A stretch of 64,000 nucleotides of DNA from Pseudoalteromonas luteoviolacea B = ATCC 29581 (GCA_000333235.1 CAPN01000016.1:62001-126000), one strand, 5' to 3'; numbered from the stretch's first letter, positions 28,721 through 40,201 are shown. The notes: generated from the sequence alone by a model not told the origin. Program-made: numbers and translations.

Positions 28721-29758
28721 TTACAGGAACTCCTCACCACCACCACCACCGAGCATTATCTCACCCGAATCGGCTAATCGACGAGCGGTTGCTAAAATCT
28801 CTTTCTGTGCTGCTTCAACTTCACTAATACGAACAGGAGGCATTGCTTCAAGATCGTCAGCCAGCATATCAGCTGCGCGTTTAGACATATTTTTCAATAT
28901 CTTTTCTTTCATTGAATCATCACAACCTTTAAGCGCTTTCATTAATACGTCTTGTTGCACTTCACGTAAAATCGCTTGAATACCCCGATCCTCGACATCA
29001 AGTAGGTTTTCAAAAACAAACATAAGGTCTTGGATTTGTTGCGACATTTCTTCATCGTGCTCACGAATAGAATCCATAAGCTGCCCTTCCATATTCGTGT
29101 CTAGGTAGTTCATGATATCCGCGGCAGCTTTTAAGCCCCCCATCTTCGCCGCTTGCGCACCTGCTTGACCTGCGAACTGTTTCTCCATGATTTCATTCAA
29201 TTCTTGAAGTGCTGCAGGCTGAACTTCTTCTAAGTTCGCAATACGCATCATTAAGTCTAAACGAACCTTTTCTGGGAATTGCGACAAAATCTCTGCTGAC
29301 TGTTCAGGCTCTAAGTAGGATAAAACGATCGTTTGGATCTGAGGGTGTTCATTTCGAATAATGTTTGCAACTTGTTTCGAGTCCATCCACTTCAATGAGT
29401 CCAAACCTTTTGCACCCGACCCCATTACAATTTGGTCAATTAAACTCGCCGCTTTATCTTCACCTAACGCGGCAGTTAACGCTTTTCGAATAAACTCTTC
29501 TGATTGGAAACCAATCGTACTAAAGCTTTGGATCTGCTCAATAAACAAATTATGAACTGCAGCAATTTTAGCCTGTGATAGATCATCCAGCGATGCCATT
29601 GCCATGCCTACCTTTTGCACTTGCTTTGGCTCTAAGTGCTTAAGAATTTGAGCCGCGTCCTCTTCAGACAAGCTCAATAATAAGATCGCTGCTTTGTCTA
29701 CACCGTCTAGCTTATTAACATCGTAGCCAGAGGGTAATTTTTTATCTTCATCAGTCAT
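28721..29758 (-). CDS. fliG: FliG, motor switch protein
   Basis: Rotor protein that contacts the stators and generates torque. It has 345 residues with N-terminal, middle (EHPQ motif seen as NEHPQIQTIVLSYL near residue 133) and C-terminal torque domains (charged helix with KILKNMSKRAADMLADDLE). ATG 29758 overlaps the fliF stop by eight bases. Confidence 0.97.
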   Translation of the reverse strand: MTDEDKKLPSGYDVNKLDGVDKAAILLLSLSEEDAAQILKHLEPKQVQKVGMAMASLDDLSQAKIAAVHNLFIEQIQSFSTIGFQSEEFIRKALTAALGEDKAASLIDQIVMGSGAKGLDSLKWMDSKQVANIIRNEHPQIQTIVLSYLEPEQSAEILSQFPEKVRLDLMMRIANLEEVQPAALQELNEIMEKQFAGQAGAQAAKMGGLKAAADIMNYLDTNMEGQLMDSIREHDEEMSQQIQDLMFVFENLLDVEDRGIQAILREVQQDVLMKALKGCDDSMKEKILKNMSKRAADMLADDLEAMPPVRISEVEAAQKEILATARRLADSGEIMLGGGGGEEFL

Positions 29759-31466
29759 CTTCTTGCAACCACGCTTTCACTACTTGAGACGAGAGTTCTG
29801 GCTCATTCGCCACGAGTGCACGCACTGCTTTAAGCAGATCTTCATCGCCATGCAAATCGGGCAGTTGTAACGTACCATCTGAGTTAAATCCTACTGCAGA
29901 GGCATCGAATTCGGTATTGAGCATATCTAATGTACTATCCCCAATATCTACACCTGCAGTCAATGAATCTTCATCGTATGCTTCGAGTGTGTCATCTGGG
30001 TAAATTAGACGCTTGAGCATTGGTCTTACCACCGCTAAGATAAGCACAATGATAACCAAAGCGCCTGCACCCAGTCTTGCCAACTTGATAAACCATTCTT
30101 GCTCCCACAACGGTAGCTCAGCGGCCGTGGTTAAATCTTCGCGAACAAACGGCACGGTAACCACTTCTAGCGCATCACCTCGTTGAAGATCAAAACCAAC
30201 GCCACCTTGTAATAATCGGCGAATGTTTGTGAGCTCTTCTTGAGAGCGTGGCGTCATCGTAGCTTTACCGTCTTCTCCGGCTTTTGGCACGTAATCCACT
30301 GCTACCGACACACTCACCCGACGGATCACACCGCTTTGTTGGCGCTTATGGGATATAGTGGTATCCAATTCGTAATTACGTGTTGCTTCTTTTTGCGAAC
30401 GACTTGCTGCATTACCGCCGTTAGAACTATTGCCATTCGCAATTTCAGGAATACTTGAGTTGGTTGGTGGCTGGTTTGTCAAAGCGCCCGGAATACCTGC
30501 CGCAATTCCACCTATATTGCTTTCTTCAAACGTTGTTTCACTACGAACCGCGGGTAAATCTGGGTTGAATCGTTTTTGCGTTTCTTCTACAGCACTAAAG
30601 TCCATCGTCAAATCGACTTGAGCAGTATAATTTCCAAGCCCAACCACAGGGATCAGAATGCTGTCTATTTTTTCTAAATATTCTTGCTCACGTTTACGCT
30701 CAATCTCAAACTCTTTGCGAGAGCGCGCAGCTAATGAGTCTTGAGAGCCGGAGTTCAATAAGCGACCATTCTGGTCTGTCACGGTTACGCGTGATGGTTC
30801 TAATCCTTGTACCGCTGAGGCGATAATATCCACAATTGAATCCACTTCTTCGCTGTCGAGTGTTTTGCCTCGACGCAAGGTAACCACTACAGTTGCAGAC
30901 GGTTTCTTTTCAATACGTGCAAAGACGTTTTCTTTTGGGATCGCTAATAATACTTTTGCACGGCTGATGTCTTGTAACTCTTCAATTGTCCGTGCTAGTT
31001 GTTGTTCACGAGAATGTTTTAGGCGTTCCCGTTCAAGGCGTTGACTGACACCGAACCCCATATCTTGCATCAAAATATCAGTACCATTACTTGGCTCTTG
31101 CGTTAATCCCTCACGCGACATTTGCAATTTGATGTTTTGATATTCGGTTTCTGGAACCAGCACAGTATTGCCTTCAAGCTCATATTCAATTTTCTGAGCG
31201 TCAAGAAAATCCAGTGTCTGGATCAATTCTTCTGTTGGATACTTTCCGAGTGGCCGCATATCAGGTTGACGAGCCCAAATAATGATAAAGACAGCAATCG
31301 CCAAACAAATTGCTAATGCAATAATAAGCGTAACCTGGCGCAGCATATCCACGCCATTTAAAGCGCCGAAATACCCAGATTTTTGCTCTTGTTGTTCAGA
31401 GCCATCACCTGACGAATTCAACGTATCGTCTGTTAAGGTTAGGTCTGTTGATTGCTTTGTAGCCAC
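29751..31466 (-). CDS. fliF: FliF, MS-ring protein
   Basis: Forms the membrane ring on which the motor is built. It has 571 residues, a first membrane helix at about 38-65, a second near 465-485, ring-building domains in between (NVLVPETEYQNIKLQMSREGL region) and a C-terminal FliG-binding tail. The start is GTG at 31466 (MATKQSTDLT). It sits 20 bases downstream of fliE. Confidence 0.97.
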   Translation of the reverse strand: MATKQSTDLTLTDDTLNSSGDGSEQQEQKSGYFGALNGVDMLRQVTLIIALAICLAIAVFIIIWARQPDMRPLGKYPTEELIQTLDFLDAQKIEYELEGNTVLVPETEYQNIKLQMSREGLTQEPSNGTDILMQDMGFGVSQRLERERLKHSREQQLARTIEELQDISRAKVLLAIPKENVFARIEKKPSATVVVTLRRGKTLDSEEVDSIVDIIASAVQGLEPSRVTVTDQNGRLLNSGSQDSLAARSRKEFEIERKREQEYLEKIDSILIPVVGLGNYTAQVDLTMDFSAVEETQKRFNPDLPAVRSETTFEESNIGGIAAGIPGALTNQPPTNSSIPEIANGNSSNGGNAASRSQKEATRNYELDTTISHKRQQSGVIRRVSVSVAVDYVPKAGEDGKATMTPRSQEELTNIRRLLQGGVGFDLQRGDALEVVTVPFVREDLTTAAELPLWEQEWFIKLARLGAGALVIIVLILAVVRPMLKRLIYPDDTLEAYDEDSLTAGVDIGDSTLDMLNTEFDASAVGFNSDGTLQLPDLHGDEDLLKAVRALVANEPELSSQVVKAWLQEDD

Positions 31467-31486
31467 GGTGTCACTCCACTACCAAT

Positions 31487-31819
31487 TTACACAGGCATAC
31501 TCATGATTTCTTTATATGATTCTACCAGTTTATTGCGCACTTGCACGGTTGCCTCAAACGCAACAGAGGATTTTTGCGATGCGATCATCACTTCTGCAAG
31601 TGAAACATTACGATCGCCCATTTCCATCGCTGTTACTTTTGATTTTGCCTCTTTTTGTAAGCCATTAACAGTATTAATCGCATCGGCAAGTAAATCGCCA
31701 AATTGATTTGTCGACGACGGCGCATTGGTTTTTATCGTTGTTGGCTCAATACGGTTACGTGTAGCTTCTGCAGCCATCGACTGCATTTCTTGAAACAATG
31801 AAGCGGCTTGTATATTCAT
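31487..31819 (-). CDS. fliE: FliE, hook-basal body adaptor protein
   Basis: Joins the MS ring to the rod. It has 110 residues, with the conserved C-terminal helix pattern VQVRNKLVESYKEIMSMPV and the segment SLAEVMIASQKSSVAFEA. ATG 31819. It is first in the fliEFGHIJ operon and has a sigma54 motif 37 bases upstream; a strong terminator for flrC separates it from flrBC. Confidence 0.96.
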   Translation of the reverse strand: MNIQAASLFQEMQSMAAEATRNRIEPTTIKTNAPSSTNQFGDLLADAINTVNGLQKEAKSKVTAMEMGDRNVSLAEVMIASQKSSVAFEATVQVRNKLVESYKEIMSMPV

Positions 31820-31855
31820 ATTGGTATCCTCGATAGATCACTGTACAGTGTTCTA

Positions 31856-31871
31856 TGCATATTCCATACCA
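31856..31871 (-). promoter_or_regulatory. Probable sigma54 promoter of fliE operon
   Basis: The minus strand reads TGGTATGGAATATGCA. GG and GC are ten bases apart as required; the -24 box deviates at two positions and the -12 box at one. Expected start is near 31844, about 25 bases before fliE ATG. It is supported by its position at the head of the operon and by the known FlrC dependence of fliE operons. Confidence 0.65.
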
Positions 31872-31936
31872 CTATAATTTTAATGAATTTCAATAAGTTA
31901 AACTTAAATTGAAGTGACGTTTTTTTGGCGGGTATA

Positions 31937-31962
31937 AAAAAGGTGAGCAAGCTCACCTTTTT
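31937..31962. terminator. Strong intrinsic terminator after flrC
   Basis: AAAAAGGTGAGC-AA-GCTCACCTTTTT is a perfect 12-bp inverted repeat with a GC-rich core and U-tract in either direction. It lies 14 bases past the flrC stop on the minus strand and would insulate fliE from flrBC transcription. Confidence 0.9.
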
Positions 31963-31975
31963 GGAAAAGGATCGT

Positions 31976-33391
31976 TTATGCCGGAACTGGTAGTCCCATA
32001 TCACGCATTTTAGCTAATTTATAACGTAATGTTCTAGGGCTTATTCCTAAAGCATCCGCCACTTCTTTACGTTTACCTTTAAAGCGATTTAACGTATCTA
32101 AAATGATCTTGTGTTCTGTGTCTTGCAATTCCGTTTTGTAACATGGATTGTCTAGTTCTTCAAACTCAGAAGTAGCATTTAACGGCCGATTATCGCACTG
32201 AGTTTTAATCGTTGGGATCAGATCCGAGACCGTTTGAACAATACTTGCTGTGCTCTCAGGCAATGATTCCACTGTTTCGATATAAATATCATCTTGTTGA
32301 ATTTCGTTGCCTGTTTGCAAAATCAATGCTCGTTGAACAACGTTGTCCAATTCCCTGACATTACCCGGCCAAGCATGCTGCATAAGTTTATTTTTCGCTT
32401 CTTTACTTAGTTTAACCATAGGAATCGCTGCTTTTTGGCAATGGCGTGCGACTAAGTGCTCTGCTAGTACAACGATATCAAGAGGCCTGTCTTTGAGTGG
32501 TTTCCACATCAATGGAAACACATTTAAACGATAGTATAAATCTTCTCGAAACTTTCCTTCAGCAACTGCTTCTTTTAGATCTCGGTTACTGGTTGCTAAC
32601 ACTCTTACATCTAACTCAATCGTTTTGCGACCACCTAAACGCTCTACTTCTCGTTCTTGCAATACACGTAACAATTTTGCTTGCAAGCCTAAATCCATTT
32701 CCGTTATTTCATCGAGTAAAATAGTGCCTTTTTGCGCTTGTTCAAATTTCCCAGGACAAGCTTGAATAGCGCCAGTGAATGCACCTTTTTCGTAACCGAA
32801 AAGGGTCGCTTCAAGCATATTTTCTGGAATTGCCGCACAGTTAATCGCAACAAATGCTTCGTCAGCGCGAGGAGATTTATCATGAATGTAGCGTGCCAGT
32901 ACTTCTTTGCCTGAACCACTGGGGCCTAATACCATCACACTCGCATCCGAGCGCGCGACTTTCGCTGCCAATTCTAGTAATTTAAGTGACGCAGGATCTG
33001 CAACCACGGGACCATCCGTTTCTTTTGCTTTTTCAGGCATATAACGGCTGACCATATTAAGTAATACTTCGGGTGCGAATGGCTTAGCCATATAATCAAT
33101 TGCCCCCAAGCGCATCGCTTCTACTGCATCATCGATAGTGGCGTATGCAGTCATCATCAAAACAGGCAATTCGGGGTAGTTTAGTTTGATACTTCGAAGT
33201 AGATCTAAACCACTCATTGAACCCATTTGAACATCACTCACCACAAGCGAAAAAGTGTGTTGCTTCAACAATACCATCGCAGATTCAGCACAGTCAGCTT
33301 CAACACACTCGATCCCTGCTAACATCAGCGTATCAATAAGTGCTTCGCGCAACCCGGCATCGTCTTCAACAACTAATACGGTGTTATTCAT
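31976..33391 (-). CDS. flrC: FlrC/FleR, sigma54-dependent flagellar response regulator
   Basis: Activates the middle flagellar operons when phosphorylated by FlrB. It has 471 residues: receiver domain (VLVVEDDAGLREAL; acceptor Asp in LVVSDVQMGSMSG), AAA+ domain with Walker A GPSGSGKE near residue 160, the sigma54 contact loop GAFTGA, Walker B TILLDEI, and a Fis-type helix-turn-helix at the end (RKEVADALGISPRTLRYKL). ATG 33391 overlaps the flrB stop (ATGA). Confidence 0.95.
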   Translation of the reverse strand: MNNTVLVVEDDAGLREALIDTLMLAGIECVEADCAESAMVLLKQHTFSLVVSDVQMGSMSGLDLLRSIKLNYPELPVLMMTAYATIDDAVEAMRLGAIDYMAKPFAPEVLLNMVSRYMPEKAKETDGPVVADPASLKLLELAAKVARSDASVMVLGPSGSGKEVLARYIHDKSPRADEAFVAINCAAIPENMLEATLFGYEKGAFTGAIQACPGKFEQAQKGTILLDEITEMDLGLQAKLLRVLQEREVERLGGRKTIELDVRVLATSNRDLKEAVAEGKFREDLYYRLNVFPLMWKPLKDRPLDIVVLAEHLVARHCQKAAIPMVKLSKEAKNKLMQHAWPGNVRELDNVVQRALILQTGNEIQQDDIYIETVESLPESTASIVQTVSDLIPTIKTQCDNRPLNATSEFEELDNPCYKTELQDTEHKIILDTLNRFKGKRKEVADALGISPRTLRYKLAKMRDMGLPVPA

Positions 33392-34548
33392 ACAACCTCC
33401 TTAAGCGTGTGAGCTTGAGAATTTGTTAACATGTCAATGGATTTAGTTTGTAAAATTGGCAATAAAAGACTAAAACAGGCGCCACCATCGGTCGTATTAC
33501 ATACTTCAACTTTCCCTTGATGAGCATGTGCAACACTATTCACCACGGCAAGCCCAAGACCTGTACCTTGACTTTTAGTCGTAAAAAAAGGCTCAAAGAT
33601 TTTGTCAACGATATCAGGACTAATACCGGGGCCGTTGTCTGTTACAGAAATTCTCACCAAGGATGGATTCACTCCATCGTGTGCAGCCTTCAGCACGACT
33701 TTGGCGTCTCGACCGATAATTTGAATACTATTGTGGATCAGATTGGTGATCGCACTCGCGAGTGCTGTTTTGTTGCCCATGATTTCAATATCGGGCTCTG
33801 GAAGCTCAACTTCCAGTTCGCTATTGTTCATTGACACCATTGCATCCGCGCTCGTTTTCACCTCAGACAAAAGTTGCTGCATCGATACCGCTTCAACTAC
33901 GTTTTGCTCACCACTTTTAGCAAACAACAACATGTCGTTGACTTGAGATTCCAAATCTTTAAGGCGCGACATGAGCTTTTCTTGAAAGCGGTTACGTGCA
34001 GACTCTGCCATAGTGTTTGAACCAAGATTGGCCGCATAGAGCATCGCGGCAGATAAAGGAGTTCGAACTTGATGAGCTAAAGAAGCAACCATTTTACCCA
34101 ACGCGCTTAAGCGCTGCATGTGTGCCATTCGCCCTTGTAAACGGCGAGTTTCGGTAAGATCTGTCATCAAAATAAGTTGACCGGGCTCTGGCGTTAAAGC
34201 GGTTATGTCTAATTTAATTAAGCGACCATCTTTTAGCGAAACTTCATGACCATCATCATGCTGTGGACGAAATGAGCGTTGAATAACCGCAAACCATCTT
34301 TCACCTTCAAGCGGTTCGCCAAGCATATCAATCGCAATTTGATTTGCCTTTGCTATCATGCCTTTACCATCAAGTACTACGACGCCTGCCGGCATTGTAT
34401 CAACTAAATGACTGAGCCAGCTTGCTTGCTGCCTTAAATCGCTCAGCTCTCCCACGTATGCCTCCTGCAATAAACATGGGTTGTAGTTTGCAAGGTGGGC
34501 GAGTTGTGATTGCATTACTTGCGCTAGTGCCATGATGTTGCTCTTCAC
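33388..34548 (-). CDS. flrB: FlrB/FleS, flagellar sensor histidine kinase
   Basis: Soluble kinase that phosphorylates FlrC. It has a PAS-like domain (about 45-130), a HisKA domain with the phospho-His in SLAHQVRTPLSAAML and a HATPase domain with DNGPGISP and TGLGLAVVNS. No membrane helices are seen. GTG at 34548 and ATG at 34533 are both possible starts; GAAGAG seven bases before the ATG makes it at least as likely, giving 381 residues. It is co-transcribed with flrC. Confidence 0.95.
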   Translation of the reverse strand: MKSNIMALAQVMQSQLAHLANYNPCLLQEAYVGELSDLRQQASWLSHLVDTMPAGVVVLDGKGMIAKANQIAIDMLGEPLEGERWFAVIQRSFRPQHDDGHEVSLKDGRLIKLDITALTPEPGQLILMTDLTETRRLQGRMAHMQRLSALGKMVASLAHQVRTPLSAAMLYAANLGSNTMAESARNRFQEKLMSRLKDLESQVNDMLLFAKSGEQNVVEAVSMQQLLSEVKTSADAMVSMNNSELEVELPEPDIEIMGNKTALASAITNLIHNSIQIIGRDAKVVLKAAHDGVNPSLVRISVTDNGPGISPDIVDKIFEPFFTTKSQGTGLGLAVVNSVAHAHQGKVEVCNTTDGGACFSLLLPILQTKSIDMLTNSQAHTLKEVV

Positions 34549-34573
34549 TAAAAGTTAAAACTAATTAGATAAA

Positions 34574-34588
34574 GCAGATTACGTGCCA
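34574..34588 (-). promoter_or_regulatory. Probable sigma54 promoter of flrBC
   Basis: The minus strand reads TGGCACGTAATCTGC, a perfect -24 box (TGGCACG) with GG-N10-GC spacing and one mismatch in the -12 box. Expected start is near 34562. In Vibrio the flrBC operon is activated by FlrA with sigma54, in line with this match. Confidence 0.85.
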
Positions 34589-34647
34589 AAATGTTTTTTA
34601 TAATATTCAATAACTTAATTACACTTTGTTTCGACAAAAAAATGACA

Positions 34648-34663
34648 CTGTATTTTTATACAG
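34648..34663 (+). promoter_or_regulatory. LexA (SOS) box upstream of tag
   Basis: CTGTATTTTTATACAG matches the gammaproteobacterial LexA operator CTGT-N8-ACAG at all eight fixed bases and has the expected AT-rich centre. It lies 43 bases before the tag start codon, in the divergent gap with flrB, where it could cover the tag promoter. Confidence 0.75.
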
Positions 34664-34706
34664 TCAGTGCTAGACTAAAAACACTGTCGATAAGAGGATT
34701 TATTTA

Positions 34707-35312
34707 ATGTGTAAACGATGTGCTTGGGTAGATGAAACAAAACCTGACTATGTAACCTACCATGACCAAGAATGGGGAACTCCTGTACTAGATGATGACA
34801 AGTTATTTGAATTTATAACCCTCGAATCTGCTCAAGCAGGCTTAAGTTGGTACACAATCTTAAAGAAACGTGAAAATTACAGACATGCATTTCATCATTT
34901 TGATGTGCAAAAAGTCGCATCAATGGATGACAGTGATGTAGAGCGACTTTTACAAGATCCAGGGATCATACGTAACAAGGCAAAAATTACAGCAACGATA
35001 AGTAATGCACGTGCATTTATAGATATTCAGCGTGAATTCGGGTCGTTTGCACGATACCAGTGGCAATTTGTCGATTTCTACCCAGTAGTTAGAGAGATTA
35101 ATGGCTCAGAAGATTTTCAAGCAACAAGTGAACACAGTGATCGATTTGCAAAGGATTTAAAAAAACGTGGTTTTAAGTTTTTAGGTTCGACAACCATTTA
35201 TGCTCACATGCAGGCTTGTGGCATGATCAATGATCATCATAACCAATGTTTCAAGAAAAAACAGGATATAGAAAGCTACGCTAACTTTAATTTTGCCGCT
35301 TTGCGAGACTGA
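34707..35312 (+). CDS. tag: Tag, DNA-3-methyladenine glycosylase I
   Basis: Base-excision repair enzyme that removes 3-methyladenine from alkylated DNA. It has 201 residues with the zinc-binding residues of the family in place: Cys5 and His19 in CAWVDETKPDYVTYHDQEWG, and His177/Cys181 in NDHHNQC. The active-site segment ESAQAGLSWYTILKKRE is clear. AGAGGA precedes ATG 34707 by nine bases. It is an interloper on the opposite strand between flrB and flrA, with its own LexA box, so probably damage inducible rather than flagellar. Confidence 0.95.
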   Translation: MCKRCAWVDETKPDYVTYHDQEWGTPVLDDDKLFEFITLESAQAGLSWYTILKKRENYRHAFHHFDVQKVASMDDSDVERLLQDPGIIRNKAKITATISNARAFIDIQREFGSFARYQWQFVDFYPVVREINGSEDFQATSEHSDRFAKDLKKRGFKFLGSTTIYAHMQACGMINDHHNQCFKKKQDIESYANFNFAALRD

Positions 35313-35333
35313 TCAATAATCTTAAGACATCAA

Positions 35334-35360
35334 CAATAAAAGCGCGCGTTAGTCGCGCCC
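35334..35360 (-). terminator. Probable terminator of flrA
   Basis: On the minus strand a GCGCG-ACTAA-CGCGC hairpin (stem arms at 35344-35348 and 35354-35358) is followed by GCTTTTATTG. The loop contains the flrA stop codon (TAA, 35349-35351), so the hairpin overlaps the gene's last codons. The gap to tag is only 36 bases. Confidence 0.6.
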
Positions 35361-36800
35361 TAAATTGTATTTTTTCATCTTTTCAACAAGCGTGGTTCTT
35401 CGAACACCTAAAATCTCGGCGGCGCGTGCCACTACATAATCATAGCGTTCTAATGCTTGTGTGATTAAACTAATTTCTAGATCAGCTAAATATTCTTTTA
35501 AATCAATACCGTCATCTGGCAACATATCGGCAGGATTGCCCGAGGTAAACCCTGCGCCGGGCTCGTCAACATCAAAAGATTCGTCATCTTCGTCGCTAAA
35601 CCCTTCGCTAAACAAATCGATAAATGCATTTCGCTCTAACAATTCTTCAGGATATTCAGGTTCGAAAGCATCAACTTCGATATGTTGATACTTTTTAGGT
35701 AAGTCAGAGACATCGACCACTTTATCAGGGAACATGATAACCATTCGTTCAACCAAGTTTGCAAGCTCACGAATATTTCCTGGCCATGTATGTAAGCGTA
35801 AACTTTCTACTGCGCGCTCGGTGAATTTCACACTCGTACCACTGGTTTCTGACACTCTGCGTGTTAATTCTTTTAGTAACAGAGGAATGTCATCCGCTCG
35901 TTCTGAGAGACTAGGGTTGTCGATTGGGAAAACATTTAAACGATAATACAAATCTTCGCGAAACTTACCTGATTCGATCATCTCTTCAAGGTTGCGATGC
36001 GTTGCTGCAATCACGCGAACATCAGCTTGGATTGGCTTTGTGCCACCCACCCTTTCGTAGCTACGTTCTTGCAATACACGCAGCAGCTTTACTTGCATCT
36101 GCAGTGGCATATCACCGATTTCATCAAGAAATAAAGTACCACCTTGTGCAAGCTCAAAGCGCCCTTTACGAGCGGATATGGCGCCAGTGAACGCGCCTTT
36201 TTCATGTCCAAATAATTCGCTTTCTAACAATTCGCCTGGAATTGCACCGCAATTAACTGGCACAAAAGGCCCTTCGCGGCGACGTGACAATTTATGCACG
36301 TTACGTGCAACAACTTCTTTACCCGTACCGGATTCACCAAGAATCAATACATTTGCGTCTGTTTTAGCAACTTGTTCAATTAAAAACCGGACATGTTGTA
36401 CCGCCGTCGTTTCACCCACTAACCCGTCAAACGCTTTACTACTCGCTTTATCGTTTTTACCCGGCATAAGTCGAACATATTGTTGGCAATCATGCAGCAA
36501 TTGATTCGTGACTTCGTGACTAAACGGCTCAGCCATTAGGCCAATTACGTTAGGTAGACTTAATAGAGGACGCAGCGTTTCTCCAATGAGCAAAAAAGGG
36601 ATCGCGGGGTTGGTACGAATAACCTTTTCATGATCTAATTCGGTTAACGCACCAAGTATGACGATTGACTCAGCGCCAACTTCATCCGTTTGGACAATTG
36701 AAGATGATTCTTCTACTACTTGTGCTTTTTCGCCGACAAACGCCAACGATGCGCACAGCGCAGTTGCTCGATTATTGTTATTATCTATTATCAAAATCAT
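35349..36800 (-). CDS. flrA: FlrA/FleQ, flagellar master regulator
   Basis: Sigma54-dependent activator at the top of the polar flagellar hierarchy. From ATG 36800 it has 483 residues: a degenerate receiver-like N-terminal domain ([12 protein letters not shown]), AAA+ domain with Walker A GESGTGKE, the sigma54 loop GAFTGA, Walker [11 protein letters not shown], an acidic linker (about 395-440) and a C-terminal Fis-type helix-turn-helix ([19 protein letters not shown]). Upstream in-frame codons to 36887 would add 29 residues unlike the family and are rejected. A sigma70-like promoter lies 47 bases upstream. Confidence 0.94.
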   Translation of the reverse strand: MILIIDNNNNRATALCASLAFVGEKAQVVEESSSIVQTDEVGAESIVILGALTELDHEKVIRTNPAIPFLLIGETLRPLLSLPNVIGLMAEPFSHEVTNQLLHDCQQYVRLMPGKNDKASSKAFDGLVGETTAVQHVRFLIEQVAKTDANVLILGESGTGKEVVARNVHKLSRRREGPFVPVNCGAIPGELLESELFGHEKGAFTGAISARKGRFELAQGGTLFLDEIGDMPLQMQVKLLRVLQERSYERVGGTKPIQADVRVIAATHRNLEEMIESGKFREDLYYRLNVFPIDNPSLSERADDIPLLLKELTRRVSETSGTSVKFTERAVESLRLHTWPGNIRELANLVERMVIMFPDKVVDVSDLPKKYQHIEVDAFEPEYPEELLERNAFIDLFSEGFSDEDDESFDVDEPGAGFTSGNPADMLPDDGIDLKEYLADLEISLITQALERYDYVVARAAEILGVRRTTLVEKMKKYNLGRD

Positions 36801-36846
36801 CTTTAACGAAACCACAAAAGATTTTTGTAACTTTTTATTAAATATG

Positions 36847-36874
36847 ATTGTAAGGAAGTTAGCTAGGGATGCAA
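36847..36874 (-). promoter_or_regulatory. Probable sigma70 promoter of flrA
   Basis: On the minus strand TTGCAT (36869-36874) and TACAAT (36847-36852) are separated by 16 bases, matching four of six and five of six consensus bases. Transcription would start near 36840. A sigma70 promoter fits the top position of flrA in the cascade. Confidence 0.55.
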
Positions 36875-36879
36875 GTGAA

Positions 36880-36919
36880 AGTGGCAACTTTTTGACATGC
36901 TCGCCAAAAAAATGCCACT
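36880..36919. repeat. Inverted repeat upstream of the flrA promoter
   Basis: AGTGGCA (36880-36886) and TGCCACT (36913-36919) form a perfect 7-bp inverted repeat with 26 bases between, just upstream of the flrA -35 element. It may be a binding site for a regulator of flagellar onset; no known regulator can be named from the sequence. Confidence 0.4.
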
Positions 36920-36978
36920 CAACCTGTTTTAGATCAACCTACTCAAGATAAATCGATCCTTGGTATAATGGGAATCAT

Positions 36979-37764
36979 CTAAAGCAAACCGAGCACGTTT
37001 GCCGCGTTTTGATTCGCCTGCCCTCGAAGGGCGATCGAGGCTTGCGATAAAATATCGCTCGCCGTTTTATCGGTTATCGCTTTAGCGTAATCGGTATCCG
37101 CAATTCGACTCTGACTAGCAGCAATATTTTCGCTTTGATTACCTAAACCTCGGATCGTGGAACTCAAGGTATTTTCAAACGCACCCAGTTCCGCTCGCTG
37201 CTGATTCAGCGCGCCACTCGTGTCATCCGCGACAGAAATAGCAGCTTGCGCGCCTGCTTGTGTTGAAATATCGACACTCAATAAACTCGACGTGAAACTG
37301 CCATCTGACAAGGCTGCCGCTTGAGTGGTGCCCGCGGCAGGACCAACTTGGAAAGTCGTGCTTTCACCGTTAAATAGCTTAGCACCTCCAAATGTAGTGT
37401 TCTCAAAAGTATCGGTAATTTGAGTTTGTAATTGACTGACTTCCTCTTGAAGTGCTTGTCTGTCACTATCTGTTAATGCGCCGTTTCCCGCCTGAATCGA
37501 CAACTCACGAATTCTCGACACCGCATCATTTACGCCTGAAAGCGCGGCGTCCGCCGTTTGAGAATATGAAATGCCATCATACGCATTTCGAACAGCTTGG
37601 TTATAGCCTTCTTGTTGCGAGTTCAAGCGATTAATAATTTGCAACGCTGCCGCGTCGTCAGCTGCCGAATTTACTCGCTTACCACTAGCAAGTTGCTGAT
37701 TAAGTTTATTCTGTTTTTGCTCGACGTTATTGAACGAATTTAAATTACTGTTTTGGATTTTCAT
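36979..37764 (-). CDS. Divergent flagellin-like protein
   Basis: A 261-residue flagellin with the conserved D0/D1 helices at both ends: LNSFNNVEQKQNKLNQQLASGKRVNSAADDAAALQI over residues ~8-45 and a C-terminus ending in RGQANQNAANVLGLL. It lacks the start MALYVNTNVSSLNAQ of the two flagellins at the right end and is shorter in the variable middle. It lies apart from them, between flrA and pseB. It could be a minor filament or junction component. No sigma28 or sigma54 promoter with correct spacing was found upstream. Confidence 0.85.
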   Translation of the reverse strand: MKIQNSNLNSFNNVEQKQNKLNQQLASGKRVNSAADDAAALQIINRLNSQQEGYNQAVRNAYDGISYSQTADAALSGVNDAVSRIRELSIQAGNGALTDSDRQALQEEVSQLQTQITDTFENTTFGGAKLFNGESTTFQVGPAAGTTQAAALSDGSFTSSLLSVDISTQAGAQAAISVADDTSGALNQQRAELGAFENTLSSTIRGLGNQSENIAASQSRIADTDYAKAITDKTASDILSQASIALRGQANQNAANVLGLL

Positions 37765-37869
37765 TGTGCCCCCATCCTGGCTCGTGAAAACTGCTTAAAG
37801 TTTAGCCTAACGCGCGCAATTCTTCTATGAGCCAAAGGACTGATATTTACTTTTTGACGAAACCGAACT

Positions 37870-37885
37870 TGGCATAAATACTGCA
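37870..37885 (+). promoter_or_regulatory. Possible sigma54 promoter of pseB operon
   Basis: TGGCATAAATACTGCA has GG-N10-GC spacing, TGGCA intact in the -24 box and TGCA in the -12 box. Transcription would start near 37897, about 104 bases before the pseB ATG. It lies in the 236-bp divergent gap between the flagellin at 36979-37764 and pseB. Confidence 0.6.
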
Positions 37886-37901
37886 AATCACGTATAACTA
37901 G

Positions 37902-40168
<2,267 letters not shown>

Positions 40169-40201
40169 CTAGCAGATAAATAACGATATCGGAGAATAAT
40201 T

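Noticed and set aside
36801..36887. N-terminal extension of flrA by 29 residues
   Set aside because: The added sequence lies across the likely promoter start and does not match FlrA/FleQ proteins, which begin near MILIID.
37796..37803. Perfect sigma28 -35 box TAAAGTTT on the plus strand upstream of pseB
   Set aside because: No GCCGATAA-like sequence lies 10-12 bases downstream.
37793..37807. Minus-strand GG/GC pair upstream of the divergent flagellin
   Set aside because: The spacing is 11 bases instead of the invariant 10 for sigma54, and flanking bases match poorly.
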